A DNA stretch of 64,000 bases from Candidatus Krumholzibacteriota bacterium (GTDB taxonomy: Bacteria > Krumholzibacteriota > Krumholzibacteriia > Krumholzibacteriales > Krumholzibacteriaceae): assembly GCA_016933255.1 (NCBI GenBank), contig JAFGBF010000016.1, positions 23,193 through 87,192 on the forward strand. Direction: 5' to 3'. The notes under the pieces were generated by a model. That model did not search any database, was not told the DNA's origin, and worked only from the letters and a program-made list of their open reading frames with translations. The translations under genes were made by a program, and so were the position numbers. Shown here in pieces: positions 25,362 through 35,039 of this stretch (the stretch's first letter is position 1; every line of letters starts with the position of its first letter).

Positions 25362-26192
25362 GTGGCCACGATCTCAAAAAAGAAAAACAAGATGCTGCCC
25401 GGGCAGCCGGGGTTTGATTTCGAGAAAGAACTGGAGTTCCTCCGGTCCGAGATCAAAAGGTACGAAAGCATATTCGATTCGGCCCGCATGATCGTCGGGC
25501 ATGAACTGAACAGGCCGCTCACGTCGATAAGCGGCTATCTTCAGCTTCTTGAGGCGAAGTATGCGAAGGTCTCGGGCGAAAAGGAGCTCGGATATTTCTC
25601 CAAGGCGAAAAAAGCTACGGAAGATCTTCAGGATCTGATCGAGGCATTTGTCCAGATGCTGCGTTTCGACAGGTCTTCGGAAAAGGGAGAGGATCTCGAA
25701 GAGATTGTCCTTTTTGATCTGGTCGAATCGCTCAAGATGAAATACTTCAACTATCCGCCAGGTGTCGTAAACAGCGTTGACCGGGATCTGCCGCCATTAT
25801 TTGTACGGGCCAGGTGCCTGGAGATCGTTCTGGATAACCTGATTTCGAACGGCCTGAAACATGGCGGGAACAATGGCCCCGTTGTAGTATCGGCCGTTGT
25901 GCAGCTCGACAGGCGAGGCATATCGAGAAAACGCCTTCTTATAATCACAGTCAGGGATCATGGGTCTGGAATATCGGAAGAGGAGATCAAAGAGATCTTT
26001 GATCCTTTCTACAGGGGCAGTTCTGGAAAAGAAGTCAACGGCCTGGGTCTTGGGCTCTCACTGGTGAAAAACGTCATTAATGTCATGATGGGTGACATTC
26101 AGATAAAAAGCGATCCTGGTTCCGGCGTGACCGCGACTATTGCAGTCCCGATCCAGGATGAAAACCCCGATCCTTACGAAAGAATCGGGTGA
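25362..26192 (+). CDS. Cytoplasmic sensor histidine kinase
   Basis: This kinase of about 276 residues has no membrane segment. The HisKA helix carries GHELNRPLTSI with phospho-acceptor His47. The ATP-binding domain shows LDNLISNGLKHG (N-box), DHGSGISEEEI (G1) and LGLGLSLVKNV. The GTG at 25362 is chosen because GGAGG lies seven bases upstream; a TTG at 25332 is less likely. It lies just after the REC-GGDDF gene and 8 nt before the first kinase/HD-GYP gene, so it may phosphorylate the neighbouring receivers. The signal input is unknown, since only a short coil precedes the H-box. Confidence 0.93.
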   Translation: MATISKKKNKMLPGQPGFDFEKELEFLRSEIKRYESIFDSARMIVGHELNRPLTSISGYLQLLEAKYAKVSGEKELGYFSKAKKATEDLQDLIEAFVQMLRFDRSSEKGEDLEEIVLFDLVESLKMKYFNYPPGVVNSVDRDLPPLFVRARCLEIVLDNLISNGLKHGGNNGPVVVSAVVQLDRRGISRKRLLIITVRDHGSGISEEEIKEIFDPFYRGSSGKEVNGLGLGLSLVKNVINVMMGDIQIKSDPGSGVTATIAVPIQDENPDPYERIG

Positions 26193-26200
26193 GGTAAATA

Positions 26201-29194
26201 ATGCTGACACGCGCGAAGGTCAAAGAAAACCCACAGAAGTTCGTCAGCTTGCCCCAGATAAGGATTATCGAACTTGTCAGTCTTTTCATCATCGTATATA
26301 TAGCCAAGGAGATAGCGGGGTTCAACTTCAGTACGAGCCTGGTCATAGTAATATTTCTCGGTTCGACCTTCATCAATCTTTTTCTCACGGGATTTGAACC
26401 GTTAATCCTGAAATGTCAGAAAAATAATCTTCTCAGTGATAATTTTCTGTCCTGGGCCACGATCTTTGTCGATTTTGCAACTGTGATGACCCTTGTATAT
26501 TTTACGGGAACCGTGGAAAGTCCGTTTATCTTCGTTCTGGTAGTGCCTCTCTTTTTCGCGGGAAGATTGCTGCCCGCTATGAAAGCGGGAACAGTTGTCA
26601 CCGGAGCGACGATTTCTGTCATGGCGCTTCTTGCTTATCTCGAGTTCAAGGGCTTTATCCCCCATTATTCGTGTTTTCCCGGCTATGAAGGCAGTAAGGC
26701 AGATCCAAACTATATCTCGGGCGGCCTTCTTGTGATCGGCGGGTTCATGTGTCTCATGACATATCTCTTCGCCACATTTTACGACAATTTCGACATATAC
26801 TTTAAAAGGGCCGAAGACAAACTGATAAGTTCGCAGAAGCGGATTGTGGAACTTGCGAGGCTGTATGATATCAGCCTCGGGATCAATTCGGTAATCAGCC
26901 TCGATACGCTTCTTAAGATGGTATGCAAGGAGATGACTCTTCTTGTCCGCCGGCCGTGGGCGGCAGTGCTCCTCGTCAACAAGAAAAAAGAAATCACCAA
27001 TTTTGTCGAATTGGGCGAACTTGGCGTCGTGAGCGTGAAACACGACGGAAGATATAATGATGATAAACTGTTTCTCGAGATCATTAAACATAACGACGGT
27101 TTCTCGATCGAAAATATATCAGAAGAGAGGATCTTTAAAAAATCGCAGATCGTCGCGGGGAAAAACCTGGTGCCGTTTCTGTCGGTACCTGTGATATCGA
27201 CCAAAGAGCGGATCGGCGTGCTGCTTGTCTCCGACCAGAATCCGAGGCCGTTTACCCATGAAGATGTAAGGCTCTTAACGATACTTTCAGGCCAGGTCGC
27301 CACCGCGATAGAGAAAAGCCGGCTCTATGAAGTCATGAATTCGAGGATAGACAGGATAGAACATGAGAATGACAGGCTCGAAGGAGCAAACATCCTGAAG
27401 ACAGGTTATATCTCCCACCTGTCTCACGAATTCAGAACTCCGCTGACATCTATAAAAGCATATGTCGAATCATTGAAAGACCATATAGATGATCCCGACT
27501 TCAAGGAAAAGAAGGATTTTCTCGAAGTAGTATCGAACGAGACTGACAGGTTGATAAGAATGGTAAGCAAGGTGCTCGATGTCTCGAAAATAGAGTTCGG
27601 ACAGAGGCAGCTTAAAAGAAACATATTTGATCTTAAGAAAGTCGTCGATGAAGTCGATTCTTCCCTGCAGCCGTGCCTGCAGGACAAAAAACTGAATCTC
27701 ATCAAAATGATCCCGGATGAGCTTCCAATGGTCGATGGGGACGAAGATCTCATCAAACAGGTCTTCATAAATATCATTGGAAACGCGGTGAAGTATTCAT
27801 CTGCGGGAGAGAGGATATTTGTAGAAGCTAATGAGGATGCAGTCTCTATCAGAGTAACAATAAGAGATGAAGGTATGGGGATCCCCGAGGACGACCTTAA
27901 AAACATATTCAAACAGTTCTATCAGGTCGGAAAAGGTCTGGGAGACGGCGTAGGGCTTGGGCTTGCGATAGTGAAAAATATTATTGAGCAGCACGGAGGA
28001 ACGATTCAGGTGACAAGTGAAATGGGCAAGGGGAGCCGGTTCACTTTTTCGCTGCCGAAAGAACATCATTTCAACGATCTGCTCGGCTTCCTCTTCGGAG
28101 CGGGAGAAGCCGAAGAAGAGATCAAAGAAATATTCAGGCTTACCGTTATCGTGGTCGCCGAGATGCTTTCCGCAAAGATCGTCTCTCTCATGCTGATAGA
28201 TCAGGAAAGAAAAGAGCTGTATATCAAGAACGCGTACGGACTGGATGAGGAGATCGTAGAAAAATCCAGGGTAAAACTCGGAAGAAGCATTGCCGGAAAA
28301 GTAGCGGAATCGGGGGAACCGCTGCTGATTGAAAATGTCGAGGAACTGGGGATAGCCGGAAATGCGAACAAACCGCAGTATGAGACGAAATCGCTGATAA
28401 GCGTCCCGCTCGTAATGGGATCAACCATAATAGGAGTTATAAACGTCAATAACAAGACGTCTGGTAAATCATTCAGCGAAGATGACCTACAGCTTCTAAT
28501 AAGCCTCAGCCAGCGGTTTTCCAAAATACTCGACAGGATCAGGACGACGGAGGATATCCCGGCTTTTGTGGAGGAGACGATCGTCTCGCTTCGTTCTCTC
28601 CAGGAGATATGCAGTAAAGACAAGGGCGGCCTTAAACGAAAAGCCGTCAGTTGGGCGATCAAGATGGCCAGGAAGATGATGCTCAGCGAAAAAGAAATAC
28701 AGGTCATACAATATGTGGCGAGTATTCATGATGTGGGGATGACGACGATCAGCGAGGATATCCTTAATAAGACCCTTGAACTGACTCCAAAAGAGATCGA
28801 CGAGATAAGGCACCATCCGCAGCGTGGAGCCGAGATCCTCAGGCCCCTCGAGTTTGTCGAGCTGGTAAGCCAGATAATGCTGTCCCATCATGAAAGGATC
28901 GATGGGAAGGGGTATCCAATGGGGTTGAAAGGTGATCAGATCCCGGTAGGAGCGAAGATCCTTTCGATCCTGGATGCTTATGTCTCGATGATCAGCACAA
29001 AACCGTTCCGGAGGCAGCTTGCTATCGAGGAGTCTATCGAAGAACTGATCATAAATGCCGGTTTGCAGTTTGATGTGAAAGCTGTTTCAGCGTTTATAGA
29101 AGTTCTTATGGATGAAGGATATATAGACATCGAAAAGTACACGTCGTTTTCAGACAGATTGAGATTCGGCGGAAAACACAAGACGATTTCGTAA
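26201..29194 (+). CDS. Membrane histidine kinase fused to an intact HD-GYP c-di-GMP phosphodiesterase domain
   Basis: This 997-residue protein has about six membrane segments (residues about 20-205), a GAF-like domain (about 220-380), HisKA with His409 in SHEFRTPLTS, an ATPase domain (about 510-625, with DEGMGIPEDDL and GLGLAIVKNI), a second GAF-like domain (about 640-785) and an HD-GYP domain at the end. The HD-GYP site is intact: His843-Asp844, HHPQRGAEIL, HHERIDGKGYP (896-906) and LDAYVSM. HD-GYP domains hydrolyse cyclic di-GMP. The kinase core and the phosphodiesterase sit in one chain with no receiver between. It is the third gene of the signalling operon, followed 17 nt later by a paralogue. 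Domain calls are firm; the signal and wiring are unknown. Confidence 0.92.
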   Translation: MLTRAKVKENPQKFVSLPQIRIIELVSLFIIVYIAKEIAGFNFSTSLVIVIFLGSTFINLFLTGFEPLILKCQKNNLLSDNFLSWATIFVDFATVMTLVYFTGTVESPFIFVLVVPLFFAGRLLPAMKAGTVVTGATISVMALLAYLEFKGFIPHYSCFPGYEGSKADPNYISGGLLVIGGFMCLMTYLFATFYDNFDIYFKRAEDKLISSQKRIVELARLYDISLGINSVISLDTLLKMVCKEMTLLVRRPWAAVLLVNKKKEITNFVELGELGVVSVKHDGRYNDDKLFLEIIKHNDGFSIENISEERIFKKSQIVAGKNLVPFLSVPVISTKERIGVLLVSDQNPRPFTHEDVRLLTILSGQVATAIEKSRLYEVMNSRIDRIEHENDRLEGANILKTGYISHLSHEFRTPLTSIKAYVESLKDHIDDPDFKEKKDFLEVVSNETDRLIRMVSKVLDVSKIEFGQRQLKRNIFDLKKVVDEVDSSLQPCLQDKKLNLIKMIPDELPMVDGDEDLIKQVFINIIGNAVKYSSAGERIFVEANEDAVSIRVTIRDEGMGIPEDDLKNIFKQFYQVGKGLGDGVGLGLAIVKNIIEQHGGTIQVTSEMGKGSRFTFSLPKEHHFNDLLGFLFGAGEAEEEIKEIFRLTVIVVAEMLSAKIVSLMLIDQERKELYIKNAYGLDEEIVEKSRVKLGRSIAGKVAESGEPLLIENVEELGIAGNANKPQYETKSLISVPLVMGSTIIGVINVNNKTSGKSFSEDDLQLLISLSQRFSKILDRIRTTEDIPAFVEETIVSLRSLQEICSKDKGGLKRKAVSWAIKMARKMMLSEKEIQVIQYVASIHDVGMTTISEDILNKTLELTPKEIDEIRHHPQRGAEILRPLEFVELVSQIMLSHHERIDGKGYPMGLKGDQIPVGAKILSILDAYVSMISTKPFRRQLAIEESIEELIINAGLQFDVKAVSAFIEVLMDEGYIDIEKYTSFSDRLRFGGKHKTIS

Positions 29195-29211
29195 GGCGAA
29201 AGGATATCCCG

Positions 29212-32200
29212 ATGTTTAGATCGGGTGCTGAAAATATTTTTACTGGCGACGGGGGATCTCTGACCTATGTTTTCCTGATCGTCTTTCTTACTCTCTTCTC
29301 CGTCTACAGGATCGTCTCTGTAATGCAGAGCAAAAGCGGCTCTGCTGTGCGCAGACTGAGTGCCGGAGTAGCGCTGGTCTCGATATCGAGGATAGTGAAC
29401 GCTTCGGTCTTCTCTCGTGCTCAAGAAGGATTCCCGATCATATCGTCCCTGTTATCGATAATCGGTTTTTATCTCCTGATGGCGGTGATGTCGTCAGGCA
29501 GGAGAAGCGATGATCTGTCATTATGGAATAAAGGCATACTGGTTTCGGCTGCCGTTGCGGGTCTGTTGATCGGCGGGGTCGTTCATTTCGCGATAATAGG
29601 AAATATCGTGATCCTGTCGATATTATTTTCATGTTCGACTTTTGCGCCCGTGGGAGTAATGGCCGGCTACTTTTTCGAAAAAAAGAAGATCGGATCACCT
29701 GTCCCGGGGCTTTTTGCGATTTCAGCTTCAATGCTTATGATATCGACCGTAATGATGAGTCTCAGGGCTTCCGGAGCAATCGGACCGGATCCTTTCTGGG
29801 GTCAGCTTTTCTCCATCATAGATGTCGCGGGATTTTTCCTTTTTCTTGCCTCGTTTACCGGCGAAAACTCCAAAACCGGGTCCGGTCAGGATCTGAAAGT
29901 CACTCAGCCACGTGTGGTCGAGCTTTTAAAAAGTTCAGATGTGATCTCCGGCACTGCGGCCGAAGGCAAACAACTTGTTGATATAAGCCTGAAGGTGATC
30001 AGTGACGAAGGGTCTCAGAGTATATACAAGAGTATAGCGGAAGTTCTCCGTGAAGAAACGGGAGCTGATTTTGTACATATAAGGACTATCATGAAATCCA
30101 GAGAAAAGCTCGAACTGAGGGCCTTTGCGTCAGAATCTGGAGAAAACATCTCTCCTCAATTTTCGAACAGCATAAGCAAATCCAGGATCCTCAGCCTCTG
30201 CAGCGACGACAATGCCGCGGGGTACGGGTACAAGCTTGATAAAAAGGTGCTTTCCGATGATGCCGGTTCCTTTGTTCCGAAAGATTGCGACTGGAAAAAC
30301 GGATTCCTGCTTTTAATGCCGGTAAAGTTCGAGGGGGTCCTCACGGCGGTGATCACTGCCGGGTTCTTCGAAGAGAATGTTGTCTCTGCCACAAGAAGCA
30401 TGTGGATATATTCGAACAATATTGTCGAACTCAGAGCACGGGAAAACTTCAAGGCCATTATTAAAAATGCCCGGAAAGAACTCTCCTTCGTCAAGGATGA
30501 ACTTGAGACTGCTAACCAGCTCAAGTCGAATTTTCTCTCCATCGTCTCACATGAGCTTCGGACTCCTCTGACTTCGGTCAAGGCATATTCTGAGACTCTG
30601 CTGGACAACATCGAAACGATCGAAAACGATACGACCAGAAACTTCCTTAATGTAATGGGCGAGGAAACAGACAGGGTCATCAAGCAGGTCGACAATATTC
30701 TCAATTACTCAAGTATGGAGAACGGCCGGCTGTCAGTTGAGAAGTCATCGTGCAATCTCAACAGGCTTATCAGGCTGGCCGTCGAAGAACTCGATAAAGA
30801 TTTCCTCGACGGCAAGATCGAGAATATAGTCAAACTTCCCGATCACGACGTCTTTATCGATGCCGATGAGGGGCTGATCAAACAGCTGCTTGTCAATCTT
30901 GTTGGCAACGCGGTCAAGTTCACTCCCGAGATGGGAAAAGTGATCATATCGCTTGAAGAGGAAGCATCGGCCGCCCGCATAGTCGTACAGGATACCGGGA
31001 GCGGAATACCTGAAGAGCAGCTGGAAAAGATCTTTGAAAGGTTCCATCAGGTCGACGCGACCAATACGCGTGAATATGGCGGATCGGGACTGGGTCTTGC
31101 GATATGCAAAAACATCACCGAGTGGCATGACGGCAGGATATGGGTCGAAAACGTCAAGGACTCAGGCGCAAAATTCGTAATAATCCTTCCGATGAAAGAT
31201 ATTATTGTAAGGCAGGCTTCTTCGTCCGGGAATATAGGGTCGGTACGGTTTGAAAGAGAAAGATACCTTTCTCTCCTTGTCGAGATGTTATCTGAATTCA
31301 TGCAGGCCAGGAAAGCCTCTATCATGGCGTATGATGAGGACAAGAATGTCTTGAGAGTCATAGCCGCCAAAGGTCTTAACGCGGAATTTGTACAGAATAC
31401 CAGGGTCGAGACCGGGGAAAGGATCGCCGGCCGCGTATTCGTAGAGGGAGAGTCCGTCCATGTCTTTGATATTGAGATGGACGACAGAGTCGGAAGGGCT
31501 AACAATAGTGCGTATTACGGGACAGGTTCATTTATATCCACGCCTGTCAAGGATTCCGGGAAGGTGATAGGCGTCCTCAACGTAAGCGATCACGTCGATG
31601 GACGGGAATTCACGAAAGCCGACAGGGAGATTCTCGAAGCATTCAGCTCCATTATCGGAAGGATGATGAAGAAGCTTGAAGCCTATGAAAAGGTCTCTTA
31701 CAACTTTGAAAAAGTAAAAGACGCCATGAGAAGCATCCTGTATATGAGAGAAGGACTTGGAAGCAGAAACCTTGTCAATTATACTCTGATAGCGCTTGCT
31801 GTCGCCGAAAGGATCGGGCTTTCGGAAGAATCGAAGATCGCGTTGAGAATGGGTATGAATATGTATGACCTGGGGATGATGAAGGTGCCCCGAAGCATCC
31901 GGGTCAAAAAAGAAGAACTTACGAATCGTGAAAAGAAGAAATTGATAGACCACCCGAATATTGGATTCTCGCTTTTATCGCCGATGGGGATCGACGAGCG
32001 CATCATGAAGATGGTTTACTGCCATCACGAGTACTATGACGGAAGCGGATACCCGGAAGGGCTTGTCAGGGAAGAGATCCCGATAGAAGCAAGGATAGTG
32101 GCTGTCGTGGATTCATTCAGGGCGCTTGTCTCCCAGGGTCCTTACAGGAGAACTTATACCCTTGATGAGGCGAAGAACGAGGTGATCAGAGGGTCGGGGA

Positions 32201-32373
32201 CAAAATTCGATCCAAAGATAGTAGGCGCATTCATCAAAGCTCTTAATGATTCCGGAGCCAGGGTGGATGACGGTGATTTTTATCTCGATGTGATCGAGAA
32301 AGAACTTGAGGAAATAAGAAGAGAAAACAGGAAAAAATATAATAATGAAAAAATGAAGGAGGAGATTACATGA
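29212..32373 (+). CDS. Paralogous membrane histidine kinase with HD-GYP domain lacking the HD histidine
   Basis: This 1053-residue paralogue of the previous protein has about seven N-terminal membrane segments (to about residue 220), a GAF-like region (about 255-405), HisKA with His447 in SHELRTPLTSV, an ATPase domain (DTGSGIPEEQL, GLGLAICKNI), a second GAF-like domain and a C-terminal HD-GYP-like domain. Here the HD pair reads Tyr885-Asp886, so one metal ligand is lost, although HHEYYDGSGYP (938-948) and DHPNIGFSLL remain. It may bind cyclic di-GMP or metal without cutting. Its stop overlaps the following receiver gene by 4 bases, which suggests the receiver is a direct partner. The loss of the HD histidine is seen in sequence; loss of activity is inferred. 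Confidence 0.9.
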   Translation: MFRSGAENIFTGDGGSLTYVFLIVFLTLFSVYRIVSVMQSKSGSAVRRLSAGVALVSISRIVNASVFSRAQEGFPIISSLLSIIGFYLLMAVMSSGRRSDDLSLWNKGILVSAAVAGLLIGGVVHFAIIGNIVILSILFSCSTFAPVGVMAGYFFEKKKIGSPVPGLFAISASMLMISTVMMSLRASGAIGPDPFWGQLFSIIDVAGFFLFLASFTGENSKTGSGQDLKVTQPRVVELLKSSDVISGTAAEGKQLVDISLKVISDEGSQSIYKSIAEVLREETGADFVHIRTIMKSREKLELRAFASESGENISPQFSNSISKSRILSLCSDDNAAGYGYKLDKKVLSDDAGSFVPKDCDWKNGFLLLMPVKFEGVLTAVITAGFFEENVVSATRSMWIYSNNIVELRARENFKAIIKNARKELSFVKDELETANQLKSNFLSIVSHELRTPLTSVKAYSETLLDNIETIENDTTRNFLNVMGEETDRVIKQVDNILNYSSMENGRLSVEKSSCNLNRLIRLAVEELDKDFLDGKIENIVKLPDHDVFIDADEGLIKQLLVNLVGNAVKFTPEMGKVIISLEEEASAARIVVQDTGSGIPEEQLEKIFERFHQVDATNTREYGGSGLGLAICKNITEWHDGRIWVENVKDSGAKFVIILPMKDIIVRQASSSGNIGSVRFERERYLSLLVEMLSEFMQARKASIMAYDEDKNVLRVIAAKGLNAEFVQNTRVETGERIAGRVFVEGESVHVFDIEMDDRVGRANNSAYYGTGSFISTPVKDSGKVIGVLNVSDHVDGREFTKADREILEAFSSIIGRMMKKLEAYEKVSYNFEKVKDAMRSILYMREGLGSRNLVNYTLIALAVAERIGLSEESKIALRMGMNMYDLGMMKVPRSIRVKKEELTNREKKKLIDHPNIGFSLLSPMGIDERIMKMVYCHHEYYDGSGYPEGLVREEIPIEARIVAVVDSFRALVSQGPYRRTYTLDEAKNEVIRGSGTKFDPKIVGAFIKALNDSGARVDDGDFYLDVIEKELEEIRRENRKKYNNEKMKEEIT

Positions 32374-32747
32374 GCAAGGGCAAGATTCTTGTCGTTGACG
32401 ATGAGATCAACATAACGCAGATCCTTGAATTCAGTATCGGTTCGGAAGGGTACCAGGTGATCACCGCGTCAAATGGTGAAGAGGCCGTAGATGTCGCAAA
32501 GCGGGAACAGCCCAACCTTATCATCCTCGACATTATGATGCCGAAGATCGACGGCTATGAAGCCTGCCGTATAATCAAAGCCAATCCGCTGACGAAAAAT
32601 ATTCCGGTCATTCTTCTCACTGCAAAAGGAAGAGATATAGATAAAAGGCTGGGATACGAGGTGGGCGCGACAGACTATATCATGAAACCTTTCAGTCCTA
32701 CTCAGCTGATCGAAAGGATCCAGGAACTTCTTGTCAATGCAAGATGA
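32370..32747 (+). CDS. Single-domain response regulator (CheY/PilH-like)
   Basis: This 125-residue protein is one receiver domain: VVDDE (acidic pair), Asp54 in LDIMMPKIDGYE, Thr85 and Lys106 in KPFSP. There is no output domain, so it would act by protein contact or as a phosphate relay or sink. It starts inside the last codons of the second kinase/HD-GYP gene (ATGA overlap) and is the last gene of the signalling operon. An AAGGAGGAG ribosome site is present before the ATG. A partner kinase upstream is very likely. Confidence 0.95.
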   Translation: MSKGKILVVDDEINITQILEFSIGSEGYQVITASNGEEAVDVAKREQPNLIILDIMMPKIDGYEACRIIKANPLTKNIPVILLTAKGRDIDKRLGYEVGATDYIMKPFSPTQLIERIQELLVNAR

Positions 32748-32895
32748 CGGATTATTGCCTGTCTAAGCTGCGGCGGAGCGGTTTTGCGGGCAGGAGCTGC
32801 TGCCGGATCGGCAGATGCGGCTGCCTGCCCATGCAGCAGCAATTCTCCCTTTTAAGTTGTCGAATCGACCTTCGGATCATATAATCCCCTGCACT

Positions 32896-34899
32896 ATGAC
32901 AAGTCAGTCCAATGAAAGAGTATTTGCCGATATTGCCCTGCCGCTTCCGGTCGACAGACTCTTTACCTATAAGGTGCCGGGTGATATGGCAGAGAGCCTC
33001 GCGCCGGGATGCCGCGTCGTTGTTCCTTTCGGAAAGAGGAATATCACGGGATATCTCATCTCCCTTCACGGCGTGAATGACGGAAAGTTCAAGATAAGAT
33101 CGATTCTGAAGCAGGTCGATGAGCATCCTCTTCTGCACGGCGATCTCATGAAACTGGCCGAATGGATGTCTGAATATTATATCCATCCTATTGGAGAGAT
33201 CCTGAGGGCGATGCTCCCCGCGGGAGTAAAAGGAAAAGGAAGGAAATCTTCCGGGCCTCGATCATCAGGGGATTTTCCTCCGGAAGCGGAGAACCCTGTC
33301 CTGGGAGATGACCAGGGCTCGGCCTTTTCCGCCATTACTGATGCAGTCAGGAGATCTTCTGCGGAGACTTTTCTTCTGTACGGGGTAACCGGAAGCGGAA
33401 AGACCGAAGTATATATGCGTGCGATCAAAGAAGCTCTTTCTATCGGCAGGACGGCGCTGGTCCTTGTTCCCGAGATAGCCCTGATCCCGCAAGCCACGGC
33501 GAGGTTCAGACACAGATTTGGCGACCGGGTTGCGGTCCTGCACAGCAGGCTGACAGGTCCTCAGCGTTCATCAATATGGGAAAAAGCCTCGGCCGGAGAG
33601 ATCGATGTGGTGATCGGGCCGAGATCGGCGGTCTTTGTGCCTCTGAAGGGGCTTGGTATCATTGTCGTCGATGAAGAGCAGGATTCTTCATTCAATCAGG
33701 AGGAGAAACCGCATTACAGCGCTGTCGATGTCGCGAAATTCAGAGGAAAGAATGAAAATGCCGTAGTCGTACTCGGTTCAGCGACTCCCTCCCTGGAGAG
33801 TTATGACAGCGCCGTTCGAGGAGAGATCAGAAGTTTCCGGATCTCTTCGCGTCCTGCCGAGAGCATTCTTCCGCCGGTCGAAGTGATCGATATGCGGGGA
33901 CGCGATGAGATCATATCGAGTGAACTGCTTGATGAGCTTGAACGGTGTGTCGGCAGGGGAGATCAGGCGATCGTTTTAATAAACAGGCGCGGACACGCCA
34001 ATTATATCCAGTGCCGCAAATGCGGATGGATCGACAGATGCCCGAACTGTTCGATCTCACTTACTTATCATAGCAAGGGACACAGGCTTGTCTGTCATTA
34101 TTGCGGGTTTTACCGCGGACTGCCTGAAAGATGCCCGAGGTGCGGAGATTTTAAGATCATCCAGAAGGGGGTCGGTTCGCAGAGGATCGAGATGGAACTG
34201 GGCAATCTTGTTCCTTCGGCGAGAATCCTCAGAATGGATCTTGATACTACTACGGGGAAAAAGGGCCACCTGGAGATCCTTGAAAGGTTTGGGAAAAAAG
34301 AGGCAGAAATACTGCTGGGTACGAGGATGGTAGCAAAAGGGCATCACTACCCCGACGTAACCCTTGTAGGAGTGATCGCTGCCGATGCCGGGCTGAACTT
34401 TCCTGATTTCAGGGCAGCCGAACGCACCTTTCAGCTGCTTTCACAAGCGGCAGGAAGGACCGGAAGGGGCAGAAAAAGAGGTAATGTCATCATCCAGGCT
34501 TTTGCGCCGGAGCACTATCTATACGATTATCTCAAGACACACGATTTTGACGGGTTCGCCCGTAACGAACTGGAGCTTAGAAAACAGTTCAGATATCCTC
34601 CCGCGAGCAGGCTGATCCTTTTCACAGTATCATCGCGTTCTTCCCGTCTTGCGCTTGAGGCAGCAGATCGGGCTAAAGAGGAAATAGTGTCGAAGGGCAT
34701 TATTGATGAGGATGATATCCTAGGCCCGACGCCTGCTGTCGTCGAAAAGCTGAGAGGACGATTCAGGTTTCTTCTGCTCGTAAGAGGGGTCGAAAAAGCG
34801 GTGGAAAAGCGAAGGCTCGTCGATATCTTTAAAAAAGAACTTGCCGAAAGAAAAGAAGCAGAGATCCAGTGGAATGTCGACCCGGCAGGCCTCTTTTAA
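32896..34899 (+). CDS. priA: Primosomal replication-restart helicase PriA
   Basis: This 667-residue DNA helicase reloads the replisome at stalled forks. The N-terminal DNA-binding part (about 1-110) is followed by the helicase core with GVTGSGKTEVY (Walker A) and VDEEQDSSFNQEE. The zinc region has CRKCGWIDRCPNC and CHYCGF with ERCPRCGD. The C-terminal motif has AAGRTGRG. An ATG at 32896 is chosen since the preceding residues do not fit the family; no clear ribosome site is seen there, so an upstream start (32815) is possible. It follows the signalling operon by about 150 bases. Confidence 0.95.
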   Translation: MTSQSNERVFADIALPLPVDRLFTYKVPGDMAESLAPGCRVVVPFGKRNITGYLISLHGVNDGKFKIRSILKQVDEHPLLHGDLMKLAEWMSEYYIHPIGEILRAMLPAGVKGKGRKSSGPRSSGDFPPEAENPVLGDDQGSAFSAITDAVRRSSAETFLLYGVTGSGKTEVYMRAIKEALSIGRTALVLVPEIALIPQATARFRHRFGDRVAVLHSRLTGPQRSSIWEKASAGEIDVVIGPRSAVFVPLKGLGIIVVDEEQDSSFNQEEKPHYSAVDVAKFRGKNENAVVVLGSATPSLESYDSAVRGEIRSFRISSRPAESILPPVEVIDMRGRDEIISSELLDELERCVGRGDQAIVLINRRGHANYIQCRKCGWIDRCPNCSISLTYHSKGHRLVCHYCGFYRGLPERCPRCGDFKIIQKGVGSQRIEMELGNLVPSARILRMDLDTTTGKKGHLEILERFGKKEAEILLGTRMVAKGHHYPDVTLVGVIAADAGLNFPDFRAAERTFQLLSQAAGRTGRGRKRGNVIIQAFAPEHYLYDYLKTHDFDGFARNELELRKQFRYPPASRLILFTVSSRSSRLALEAADRAKEEIVSKGIIDEDDILGPTPAVVEKLRGRFRFLLLVRGVEKAVEKRRLVDIFKKELAERKEAEIQWNVDPAGLF

Positions 34900-34934
34900 G
34901 CGGACTGTCCGGCCGTTGCCCGATCCGATACTTC

Positions 34935-34963
34935 TTGACATGGCAAAAAGTGATTGCTAATTT
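34935..34963 (+). promoter_or_regulatory. Sigma-70-type promoter of the TPR lipoprotein gene
   Basis: TTGACA (34935-34940), a 17-base spacer and TAATTT (34958-34963) with an extended TGC just before it (34955-34957) make a plausible promoter. A transcript from about 34970 would have a 70-base leader before the ATG at 35040. Confidence 0.5.
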
Positions 34964-35039
34964 TCATCTGGTATTGGAGCGCTTACAAGCTCCACGGTCT
35001 TACCGTTCTCTTGCTGCAATTGAAGGAGGTATTTTGAGG

